Below are positions 27,032 to 34,085 of a stretch of 64,000 nt of DNA, one piece after another (position 1 is the stretch's first letter; every line of letters starts with the position of its first letter). This stretch comes from Comamonadaceae bacterium. Lineage in GTDB: Bacteria; Pseudomonadota; Gammaproteobacteria; Burkholderiales; Burkholderiaceae_C. The position numbers and the translations under genes were made by a program. The stretch spans positions 1 to 64,000 of the forward strand of contig JAIXRJ010000010.1 of assembly GCA_027485235.1 (NCBI GenBank), read 5' to 3'. Under the pieces are notes generated by a model. It was not told where the DNA came from. It ran no database searches and worked only from the letters and a program-made list of their open reading frames with translations.

Positions 27032-28096
27032 ATGAAATACCGTCACATCCAGGTGGACCCGATGACGCCCACCATCGGCGGCATGATCAGCGGCGTTGAC
27101 CTGAACACCACCCGTTCCGAAGACGTTTACGAAGAAATCAAACAAGCGCTTTGGCAACACGGCGTGGTGTTTTTCCGCAAACAGGCGCTGAAGCCAGAGG
27201 CCTACATCCGCTTGGGTGCGAATTTCGGTGAAATGGAGCAACACGAGTTCTTCCCGCACATCGAAGGCCACCCGCAAATCCAGTTGATCTCAAACGAGGG
27301 CAACGAAGCCCCCGAGACCGACCGCTGGCACACCGACGTGACCTTCCGCAAAAAGCCCAACATGGTCTCGATCTTGCGCATCACCGATCTGCCCCCGTCA
27401 GGCGGCGACACGATGTGGATGCACGCGGGCGCTGCCTATGACGCGCTCAACCCCGGCATGCAACACATGCTCGAAGGCCTGCAGGCCGACCACGATTTGC
27501 CATGGCATTTTCGCCGGGTCAATGCCCACGAGCGTTTGGCCAAGCGCGTGTCGGCCAAGGGCGGCATGATGGTCACGGCCAACGGCCAAGAATGCAAAAT
27601 GATCGAGAACGTGCCCACGGTGACCCACCCTGCCGTCATCACGCACCCCTACAACGGCCGCAAGATTTTGTTCGTCAACTCGATCTGGACCAAGCGCCTG
27701 CTGGGCATGCACATGGACCTGTCCGAAGCCGTGCTGAACATGCTTTACGAGTGGGTCAAAAAGCCTGAATTCATGGTGCGCTTCCGTTGGGAAAAAGACT
27801 CGCTGGCCATGTGGGACAACTGCGCCACGCAGCACTACGCCGTGTTCGACTACGCGCCGCACTACCGCGCCGGTCAGCGCATGACCTGCGGCAGCTTTGT
27901 GCCCACGCTGAACCCTGGTGCCGGTGCCGGTACCGGTGCTGCGGCAGGTGGACAGCCTTCGGTGATGCGCCAGCTGCTGGACACCACCCGCATGCAAGCG
28001 GCCAGCCCGAGTGAACAGAAGGCGGTGGAAGCCATCTTCAGCGCACTCGAGAGCGTGGACCTGAACGCGGTGGCCAACGCCGCGCAACGCCGTTGA
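27032..28096 (+). CDS. TauD/TfdA-family Fe(II)/2-oxoglutarate dioxygenase with C-terminal extension
   Basis: A 354-residue O2-dependent dioxygenase; AGGAGA lies 5 nt before the ATG. The iron ligands H100, D102 (RWHTDVTF) and H268 (CATQHYAVFDY) are present, and R279 and R283 match the 2-oxoglutarate-binding arginines of TauD in spacing from the distal His (+11, +15). H71 aligns with the sulfonate-contacting His70 of E. coli TauD, but the amino-group contacts Y73, N95 and F206 align with F74, T96 and a Trp, so the substrate may not be taurine. E. coli TauD is 283 residues; here a Gly/Ala linker (~295-306) and a 48-residue tail with SEQKAVEAIFSALESVDL follow, resembling an encapsulation peptide. 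The expected product class is an aldehyde plus sulfite or another leaving group. Confidence 0.88.
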   Translation: MKYRHIQVDPMTPTIGGMISGVDLNTTRSEDVYEEIKQALWQHGVVFFRKQALKPEAYIRLGANFGEMEQHEFFPHIEGHPQIQLISNEGNEAPETDRWHTDVTFRKKPNMVSILRITDLPPSGGDTMWMHAGAAYDALNPGMQHMLEGLQADHDLPWHFRRVNAHERLAKRVSAKGGMMVTANGQECKMIENVPTVTHPAVITHPYNGRKILFVNSIWTKRLLGMHMDLSEAVLNMLYEWVKKPEFMVRFRWEKDSLAMWDNCATQHYAVFDYAPHYRAGQRMTCGSFVPTLNPGAGAGTGAAAGGQPSVMRQLLDTTRMQAASPSEQKAVEAIFSALESVDLNAVANAAQRR

Positions 28097-28125
28097 ATGC
28101 CGTTGAACGTGAGACACCCTCTGAC

Positions 28126-29619
28126 ATGAGTTCCAGCAAGCCCATCGATCTGGCCGACCACGACCTGGCCGCCTTGCAGGAGGCCCGCGACTTGCTGGGC
28201 CGTGCCCGGCAAGCGGCTGCCACGCTGGCGCTGTGGACGCCCGAAGAAGGCAAGCGGGTGGCCAAAGAAGTGGCTGCGGCTTTGTTGCCGCGCGCCGAGT
28301 TTTATGCCGAGTGGGCCGTGCGCGAAAGCCGCATCGGCAAAGTGGCCGACAAGATCGCCAAGAACCAGATTGCTTGCACGCTGACGCCCACCGCTTGGGA
28401 CAACGTGGCGCTTGGCGGTGTGCGCCGCAACGATGCGCTGCGCATCGTCGAGATCGGTCGCCCTGCCGGCGTGGTGGTGGGCTTGTCCAACTCCACCTCG
28501 CCGGTGGCCACCATCATTTTCAAAACCATTTTGTGCCTGATGACGCGCAATGCGCTGGTCATCTCGCCGCATCCGGTGGCGCTGGGCTGCTGCACCGCCG
28601 TGACCCACGAGTTGCAAGCGGCCATCGAAAAAGCCGGGGGTCCTGCCCATGCCTTGCAGATCCTGACCCGCCCCACCGTCGAGGCCACAGGCGCGCTGAT
28701 GCGCGACGCCCGCACCGACGTGATTTTGGCCACCGGCGGTACGCCCATGGTGCGCGCCGCCTACGGCTCGGGCAACCCCGCCATTGGCGTGGGTTCGGGC
28801 AATGTGCCGGTTTATGTGGATGCCAGCGCCGACATCGGCGCGGCAGCCAAAACCATCATCGCCGACAAAAACTTCGACCACGGCAGCCCCTGCTCGGCCC
28901 CCTCTGTGATCCTGTTGCACGCTGACATCGCCGCGCAGATGCAGCAAGCGCTGGCGCGCCAGGGCGCACATGTTTGCTCCGAGCAAGAAGCGCAAAAAAT
29001 TCAGAATTACGCCTTCCCCGGCGGCAAGTTCAACGGCAAGGTGGTGGGCCGCCCCGCGTTTGAGATTGCCCAAGCTGCAGGCGTGCAGGTGCCGCAAGAT
29101 GGCCAAGCGCTGGTCTGCCCCATTGCGCTGCCGCAAGCAGGCCATGTGCTGCTCAAGGAAAAGCTCTCGCCCATCTTGGGCTGTGTGGTGGTGCCAAGCA
29201 TGGACCAGGCCATGGAGGTGGCGCGCCTCATGCTGCAGCACAGCGGCGCAGGACACACCTCTGGCGTGCACACCGCCAGCGCCGAGCAGGCGGTGGTCTG
29301 GGGCGCGGCCCTCGACTATTACCGCGTGGTCGTCAACGGCTCCACGGTGCACGACAGCACCGGCGCCAACACCGGCTTGCCCTACACCTTCACCATCGGC
29401 ACGGGTTACGCGGGCAAAAGCTCGGTGGACTGCAACGTCGGCCCCGAGCTGCTGGTCAACTGGAAACGCGTGGCTTTTCCGCTCCCCGGTGGCTGGGCCG
29501 GGGCCATGGCTTCAGGTGCGGCCTTGCCTGCCTCTTCGGGCAATTTGTCCACCCTCACGCCTGAACTTCAGGCCATGGTCCTGCGCATCGTGCAGGAAGA
29601 ACTCGAACACCTCCGCTGA
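28126..29619 (+). CDS. CoA-acylating aldehyde dehydrogenase, BMC type (EutE/PduP/SauS-like)
   Basis: A 497-residue NAD- and CoA-dependent dehydrogenase that converts an aldehyde to acyl-CoA. The fold signatures fit the AdhE/EutE/SauS group: GVVVGLSNSTSPVATIIFKT, SPHP, VDVILATGGTPMVRAAYGSGNPAIGVGSGNVPVYVD. The catalytic Cys is Cys256 in FDHGSPCSAPS; relatives usually read NG..C.SEQ here, so the pocket is unusual. After the catalytic domain comes a Gly/Ala/Ser-rich linker and the C-terminal amphipathic helix TPELQAMVLRIVQEELEHL, which looks like an encapsulation peptide. ATG 28126 is preferred over the TTG at 28093 that overlaps the TauD stop. The shell genes begin 9 bp later. Confidence 0.86.
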   Translation: MSSSKPIDLADHDLAALQEARDLLGRARQAAATLALWTPEEGKRVAKEVAAALLPRAEFYAEWAVRESRIGKVADKIAKNQIACTLTPTAWDNVALGGVRRNDALRIVEIGRPAGVVVGLSNSTSPVATIIFKTILCLMTRNALVISPHPVALGCCTAVTHELQAAIEKAGGPAHALQILTRPTVEATGALMRDARTDVILATGGTPMVRAAYGSGNPAIGVGSGNVPVYVDASADIGAAAKTIIADKNFDHGSPCSAPSVILLHADIAAQMQQALARQGAHVCSEQEAQKIQNYAFPGGKFNGKVVGRPAFEIAQAAGVQVPQDGQALVCPIALPQAGHVLLKEKLSPILGCVVVPSMDQAMEVARLMLQHSGAGHTSGVHTASAEQAVVWGAALDYYRVVVNGSTVHDSTGANTGLPYTFTIGTGYAGKSSVDCNVGPELLVNWKRVAFPLPGGWAGAMASGAALPASSGNLSTLTPELQAMVLRIVQEELEHLR

Positions 29620-29628
29620 AAGCCTTTC

Positions 29629-30243
29629 ATGTCCACTTTGCGCAGTTACATTTTTCTGGACCGCTTGCAGCCACAGCTGATGTGTTTGCTCGGCTCCACC
29701 GCCCGTGGTTTCCTGCCCCGCCACAACGACGCGGCCATGGTGATCGAAGTGGCCCCTGGCATGGACATCGAGTGGCTGACCGACATCGCGCTCAAGCACG
29801 ACGATGTCAAGCCCGGCAACCTGGTGGTGGAGCGGCAGTTCGGCTATCTGGAGTTTCATGGCCAGTCCTCCTCGTCCGTCAAGTCGGCGGGTGCAGCGGT
29901 GTTGGATGCCATGGGCGTGAGCGAAAAAAGCGTGCTCAAGCCCGAAATTTTGGCCTCCAAAGTGATTGACCGGGTCGACGGCTACCACGCGTTTTTGATC
30001 AACCGCAGCAAGTCCGGCAGCATGCTCTTGCCCGGTGAGTCGCTCTACATCATGGAGATGACCACATCGTCCTATGCGCTGCTGGTGGCCAACGAAGCCG
30101 AGAAAGCCGCCCACGTGAAGCTGATCGACTGCCGCTTCATGGGCCCGGCTGGGCGGCTGTATTTGTCGGGCACCGCATCCGATGTGCGCACTGCAGCGGC
30201 CGTGGCCGAGGCGGTGATCCGCGATGCCGGAGGCGCGGCATGA
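29629..30243 (+). CDS. Tandem-domain BMC shell protein (BMC-T), copy 1
   Basis: A 204-residue shell trimer subunit with two BMC domains. Domain 1 runs to about residue 95 (AAMVIEVAPGMDIEWLTDIALKH, VERQFGYLEFHG, KSAGAAVLDAMG), domain 2 from about 105 (SLYIMEMTTSSYALLVANEAEK, LIDCRFMGPAGRLYLSG). Each domain starts with a strand (RSYIFLDRLQPQ) that in ordinary BMC domains is the last one, so the domains appear circularly permuted, as in EutL/PduB-type proteins. It is paralogous to the BMC-T at 31843. The stop overlaps the next start (ATGA). Confidence 0.83.
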   Translation: MSTLRSYIFLDRLQPQLMCLLGSTARGFLPRHNDAAMVIEVAPGMDIEWLTDIALKHDDVKPGNLVVERQFGYLEFHGQSSSSVKSAGAAVLDAMGVSEKSVLKPEILASKVIDRVDGYHAFLINRSKSGSMLLPGESLYIMEMTTSSYALLVANEAEKAAHVKLIDCRFMGPAGRLYLSGTASDVRTAAAVAEAVIRDAGGAA

Positions 30244-31193
30244 GCACAGACGCTTTGCGCGAACAAATTCGGGCGCAGGTGCGCACGGCTTTGGGTGCCA
30301 AAGCCACGAATGCTGGCGGCGCCATTGCCGCGCTGATGCAGCGCTTTGAAGCCGGTTATGCCGCCGTCAATGCCGAAGCCATCGTGGCCTGTTTTGCACC
30401 CGATGTGGTGTGGACCTTGCCCGACTCGCGCGTGCTCCACGGCCGTGCGGCGTGCCTGGCGTTCTTGAAGGAACGCTTTGCCAGCCCCGCAGGCCCCAAG
30501 TTCTCAGATTCGCACATGCACGTGCTGGGCCAGACCGTGGTGCAAAACTACAAGGTGAGCGTGCCCTTGCCCGGTGGCCAGACAGTCACGCTGGACGGCA
30601 CCGATGTGTACCAAATTCGCGATGGCCTGATCGCCCGCAAAGACGCTTATTGGAAGCAGATCGGCGCGCCCAAACCTGCAGCTGCGGCGCAGGCTGCTGC
30701 ACCAGCGGCTGGGCCTCAGGGCGTGGTGGTGCCCTTGCGTGTGGGCACCGGCGCGCACGCGCAAGCTTTGACAGAACTCTTCAAACGCCTGGCCGCCAGC
30801 CCGGCATTGCTGCAAGCGGCGCAATCGGGCTTGCTGCGGTTTGACATGCGGGTGGACGAAGCGGCCGCCAAAGCGGTGGCGACTGCTGCGCCTGCTGCTG
30901 GCGCACCCGTCACATCGGCCATGGCCGCCACCACCGCCACCGACCCGGCGGCTTGCTGTTCGTCGTGCAAGGCAGGCAAGGCCTGCGAGTGCAAGGGCGA
31001 CACCTGCGGGCTGCACGATCACCCCGCCGAGGACATTCCCGAGCTCAAGGGTGTGATCGGCGAGAAGCTGCTGAAAACCCTGCCGCCGAGCGTGAAAACC
31101 GTTCGGCTGCACCCCAAGGCGGTGATGACCCCCTTGGGCAAAGAAGCCCTGCGCAAGCGCGGCATCACCATTGAACGAGGAACCAAGCCATGA
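30240..31193 (+). CDS. Multidomain BMC-associated protein: SnoaL-like, Cys-rich linker, BMC tail
   Basis: A 317-residue protein of unknown function, coupled by ATGA overlaps to shell genes on both sides. Residues 1-20 (MSTDALREQIRAQVRTALGA) form an amphipathic helix like an encapsulation peptide. Residues ~25-145 resemble the SnoaL/NTF2-like fold (FEAGYAAVNAEAIVACFAPDVVWTLPD, LHGRAACLAFLKERF, DGTDVYQIRDGLIARKDAYWKQI), used by small cyclases, dehydratases and isomerases. An Ala-rich linker and a short domain (~160-225) follow. Six cysteines at 239, 240, 243, 249, 251 and 256 (CCSSCKAGKACECKGDTC) could bind metal. The tail VMTPLGKEALRKRGITIER resembles the 'TP...L..RGI.I' motif seen in BMC-associated proteins such as EutT. 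I infer a lumenal enzyme or metal/redox scaffold. Confidence 0.7.
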   Translation: MSTDALREQIRAQVRTALGAKATNAGGAIAALMQRFEAGYAAVNAEAIVACFAPDVVWTLPDSRVLHGRAACLAFLKERFASPAGPKFSDSHMHVLGQTVVQNYKVSVPLPGGQTVTLDGTDVYQIRDGLIARKDAYWKQIGAPKPAAAAQAAAPAAGPQGVVVPLRVGTGAHAQALTELFKRLAASPALLQAAQSGLLRFDMRVDEAAAKAVATAAPAAGAPVTSAMAATTATDPAACCSSCKAGKACECKGDTCGLHDHPAEDIPELKGVIGEKLLKTLPPSVKTVRLHPKAVMTPLGKEALRKRGITIERGTKP

Positions 31194-31459
31194 AAACAGG
31201 AACCGTGATCGGCCGCATCGTGGCCAGCAAACGCCTGCCCGAGTTGCCCGCTGGGGCATTGCTGGAGGTGCAACTGGACTACCCCAAAGACGTGGTGGTC
31301 TGCTACGACCCCATGGGCTGCGGCATTGGCGAGCGCGTGATGATCACCATCGGCGCGCCCGCGGCCTGGTGGTTCGCCCCGGCCCACCCGCGTGTGGTGG
31401 CCGATGCACTCATCATCGCCTCGCTTGACAACTACGACACCCCCACACCGATGCGCTGA
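31190..31459 (+). CDS. BMC shell vertex protein (BMC-P, EutN/CcmL family)
   Basis: An 89-residue pentameric vertex protein. The EutN/CcmL signatures are MKTGTVIGRIVASKRLPELPAGALLEVQ at the start, then VCYDPMGCGIGERVMITIGAPAAWWF and DALIIASLDNYD. Its presence means the locus encodes the components of a closed polyhedral shell. The start overlaps the preceding stop (ATGA). Confidence 0.92.
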   Translation: MKTGTVIGRIVASKRLPELPAGALLEVQLDYPKDVVVCYDPMGCGIGERVMITIGAPAAWWFAPAHPRVVADALIIASLDNYDTPTPMR

Positions 31460-31540
31460 GCGCAACGACTTTTTCCCCTCCCCCTTTCCGTTCACCCTTT
31501 TCTTCAACCCTTTCTTTTTTTACCCCTCAAGGAGACTCTC
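31460..31540 (+). other. Pyrimidine-rich leader before the BMC-H gene
   Basis: From about 31470 to 31528 the coding strand is almost entirely C and T, followed by the strong Shine-Dalgarno AAGGAGA. The tract would give an unstructured leader. It separates the coupled T-cargo-P block from the BMC-H gene. Confidence 0.6.
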
Positions 31541-31813
31541 ATGTCACAAGCCATCGGAATGATCGAAACCAAAGGTTATGTTGCTGCTTTCGCTGCCGCT
31601 GACGCCATGGTCAAAGCTGCCAACGTCAACATCGTTGGCAAAAAAGAAGTGGGTGGCGGTCTCGTCGCCATCATCGTGTCGGGCGACGTGGGCGCCGTCA
31701 AGGCCGCCACCGAAGCCGGTGCTGAAGCCGCAGGCGCCATCGGTGAAGTGGTGTCTTGCCACGTCATCCCACGTCCACACGCTGACGTGTCCAAAGCCTT
31801 CGACGGCAAGTGA
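31541..31813 (+). CDS. Hexameric BMC shell protein (BMC-H)
   Basis: A 90-residue canonical PduA/CcmK-type facet protein: [26 protein letters not shown], then [29 protein letters not shown] and [12 protein letters not shown]. The pore loop reads VGGG where PduA has a GSG-type loop, which predicts a small uncharged pore. The strong ribosome-binding site fits a high-copy facet protein. Confidence 0.96.
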   Translation: MSQAIGMIETKGYVAAFAAADAMVKAANVNIVGKKEVGGGLVAIIVSGDVGAVKAATEAGAEAAGAIGEVVSCHVIPRPHADVSKAFDGK

Positions 31814-31842
31814 TCGCAGGCAGTTGCAGATAAGGAGGCCGC

Positions 31843-32532
31843 ATGGCCACAAGCAAAAAAGCCACCGCGGCCGCCCAAGCGCCCGCTAAAGCGCCTGCCA
31901 AGTCGGCCGCTGAGCTTCGGGTTTACCTGACGCTCACCGACCTGCAGCCCCAGTTCTCCTCGTGGATGAGTTCGCCTTTGGGCGCACGCGGCTACGTGGC
32001 GATGCAAGGCACCCACGCGCTGTTGGTCGAGATCGCCCCCGGGCTGTCCATCCAGCGTGTGATTGACTTGGCCCTGAAAGCCGAGCCCTCGCTGGAGCCG
32101 GGCATCTTGGCGGTGGAGCGGCAGTTTGGCGTACTGGAGTTGCACAGCAAGGACAGCGCGGCGCTCCAGCGCGCAGGCCAGGCCATCCTGGACTGGATGG
32201 GGGCCAAGGCCCAAGACCAGCTGCGCCCGCACCTGCTGTACAGCGACATTCTGGAAAACGTGACCGATCAGCACGCCGTGTTGATGAACCGGACGCGCCA
32301 AGCCAGCATGGTGTTGCCGGGCCAGAACATGCTGCTGATGGAAGTGGCCCCGGCCCTGTTTGGTGCCCACATGGCCAACGAAGCCGAAAAAGTCGCCCCC
32401 GACCTGACCCTGATCGAGTGCAGCATGATCGGGGCCAGTGGCCGCATGTACCTGACCGGCAGCATGGCGTCGCTTGAAAAAGCCAAAGCCCATGTGGAGC
32501 AATTGCTGGCCGAGATTCCCGGCAGAGCCTGA
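31843..32532 (+). CDS. Tandem-domain BMC shell protein (BMC-T), copy 2
   Basis: A 229-residue shell protein closely related to the BMC-T at 29629 (shared LQPQ, VE[IV]APG, VERQFG.LE, MLLPG/MVLPG, ANEAEK and GR[LM]YL[ST]G segments). It has an additional Lys/Ala-rich N-terminal tail (residues 1-~25, ATSKKATAAAQAPAKAPAKS). The domain order again looks circularly permuted. A strong GGAGG precedes the ATG. It is the last gene of the co-directional BMC operon. Confidence 0.83.
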   Translation: MATSKKATAAAQAPAKAPAKSAAELRVYLTLTDLQPQFSSWMSSPLGARGYVAMQGTHALLVEIAPGLSIQRVIDLALKAEPSLEPGILAVERQFGVLELHSKDSAALQRAGQAILDWMGAKAQDQLRPHLLYSDILENVTDQHAVLMNRTRQASMVLPGQNMLLMEVAPALFGAHMANEAEKVAPDLTLIECSMIGASGRMYLTGSMASLEKAKAHVEQLLAEIPGRA

Positions 32533-32545
32533 CCGGATATCTTGT

Positions 32546-32620
32546 TGCAGGAGCGGCAACCTGTGTGCGATCTTGCGCCAAGCGCTGACCCCATCGCGCA
32601 CGGGGTACTGCGCCTGCAAA
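32546..32620. repeat. Diverged REP-like inverted pair
   Basis: GCAGGAGCGGC at 32546-32556 with GTGTGCGATC faces an inverted CCATCGCGCACGGGGTACTGCGCCTGC around 32591-32617. It resembles the family at 17986 and 22346 but is more diverged. It lies 14 bp after the last shell gene. Confidence 0.55.
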
Positions 32621-32713
32621 ACCCTGGGGATCAAACGGGAGGGCTTTCAGAATGCGGGCTTCTTGTCGCCGGGGTGAATGTGTGCCCGGCGCGCATCTCC
32701 TAACATGCCTGAC

Positions 32714-33520
32714 ATGAACACCCTCCCACACCCCGAAGGCCAGATCGACTGCACCGTGCACGGCGCAGTCCTGCAAATGTGCATCAACCGCCCCGCCAAG
32801 CGCAACGGCTTCACGCCCAAGATGTTCCGCGAGCTGGGCGAGGCCTACACCCGGCTGGACGACGACCCCGCGCTGCGCGTGGGCGTGTTGTGCGCCGCGG
32901 GTGACCATTTCACCGCTGGGCTGGATTTGCCGACCATCGCACCCCTGATGCAACGAGGGGAAAAGGCCGTGCCCTTGGGCTTGGTGGACCCGCTGAACCT
33001 GGGCATGGACGGGTACCGCCGACGCACCAAACCCATGGTGGTGGCGGTGCAGGGCATCACTTACACGCTGGGCATCGAGCTGATGTTGGCGGCCGACATC
33101 GTGGTCGCGGCCGACGACTGCCGCTTCTCACAGCTGGAGGTGCAGCGCGGCATCATGGCCACGGGCGGGGCCACGCTGCGCATGGCCGAGCGGGCGGGCT
33201 CGGGCAATGCGCTCTTGCATTTGCTAACCGCCGATGTGTTTGGCAGCGCCGAAGCCCTGCGCCTGAACTTTGTGCAAAAGGTGGTGCCGGCGGCGGGCCT
33301 CTTGCCCGAGGCCATGCGCATCGCCGAGCAGATCGCCGCGCAAGCGCCGTTGGCCGTGGTGGCCACTCGGCTCAACGTGCTCAAAGCTGTGGAACACGGT
33401 CCGCTGGTGGCCATGCACGATTTTTTACCCGTGCAGCAGCGTTTGTCGCGCAGCGATGATGCGGCTGAGGGCGTGCGCTCTTTTGTCGAAAAACGCGCCG
33501 CCCGCTTCACCGGGCAATGA
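32714..33520 (+). CDS. Enoyl-CoA hydratase/isomerase family protein
   Basis: A 268-residue crotonase. Both acid residues that align with the hydratase glutamates are present (GIELMLAADI and SQLEVQRGIMATGGATLR), and the oxyanion-hole region reads FTAGLDLPTIAP. It could hydrate or isomerise an acyl-CoA. ATG 32714 has a -10-like TAACAT 7 bp upstream; ATG 32705 is the alternative. It follows the BMC operon by about 180 bp and a repeat, so co-transcription is uncertain, though a CoA-thioester function fits the acylating dehydrogenase. Confidence 0.85.
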   Translation: MNTLPHPEGQIDCTVHGAVLQMCINRPAKRNGFTPKMFRELGEAYTRLDDDPALRVGVLCAAGDHFTAGLDLPTIAPLMQRGEKAVPLGLVDPLNLGMDGYRRRTKPMVVAVQGITYTLGIELMLAADIVVAADDCRFSQLEVQRGIMATGGATLRMAERAGSGNALLHLLTADVFGSAEALRLNFVQKVVPAAGLLPEAMRIAEQIAAQAPLAVVATRLNVLKAVEHGPLVAMHDFLPVQQRLSRSDDAAEGVRSFVEKRAARFTGQ

Positions 33521-33570
33521 CACGCCGCGCTTGAGGGCTGCGCCTGCGGGTTTTGTATCAGGGCTTTGTC

Positions 33571-33996
33571 TCAGGGCTTGGCTTCAGGCCGGCCACCCCG
33601 CGCCTGCAGTTCGCGCCGCAGATCGGCCACGTCCTGGCGCAGGTGCCTGATCTCGCGCATCAGGTCTTTTTCAATTTTCCGCTCTTCCTCTTCCACTTCT
33701 TTTTCGACAAAGATGGCCGCCAGTGAGGCGGTGACCAAAGACAGCACCGCCAGCCCCAGCAAAACGACGATCACGGAAAAAGCCCGCGAGGCATGGGTGG
33801 AGGGCACCACATCGCCAAAGCCTACCGTGGCCGCCGTGGTGAAGGCCAGCCACAGGCCGTCAGGCAGGCTGTGGATGTTGGGGTCAATCACCCAAAACCC
33901 CACACCGCCCAGCCCCAAAATGGCCACGGCCAAAAGCAGTGAGTACATCAGGCCTTGGTGAATGAGGCGGCTGAACGGGCGGGGCTGTGGTCGCAT
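33571..33996 (-). CDS. Two-helix potassium channel protein
   Basis: A 141-residue ion channel subunit with two membrane helices (residues ~15-35 and ~70-92) flanking a pore loop with the K+ selectivity filter TVGFGD at residues 57-62. The C-terminus is a charged coiled coil (FVEKEVEEEERKIEKDLMREIRHLRQDVADLRRELQ) that probably assembles the tetramer. There is no RCK or cyclic-nucleotide domain. The start at 33996 was chosen because upstream codons have no similarity. Confidence 0.85.
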   Translation of the reverse strand: MRPQPRPFSRLIHQGLMYSLLLAVAILGLGGVGFWVIDPNIHSLPDGLWLAFTTAATVGFGDVVPSTHASRAFSVIVVLLGLAVLSLVTASLAAIFVEKEVEEEERKIEKDLMREIRHLRQDVADLRRELQARGGRPEAKP

Positions 33997-34085
33997 GCCG
34001 TGATTGTCGGCCACAAGTTGCGCAGCATGGGTGACCCACGTCAACCTGGGGTGTGTTGACCCGTGGACAGGCGCTGCCCGTGGGC

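Noticed and set aside
28093..28125. TTG start of the aldehyde dehydrogenase overlapping the TauD stop
   Set aside because: The ATG at 28126 is a better start, and the 11 extra residues show no family similarity.
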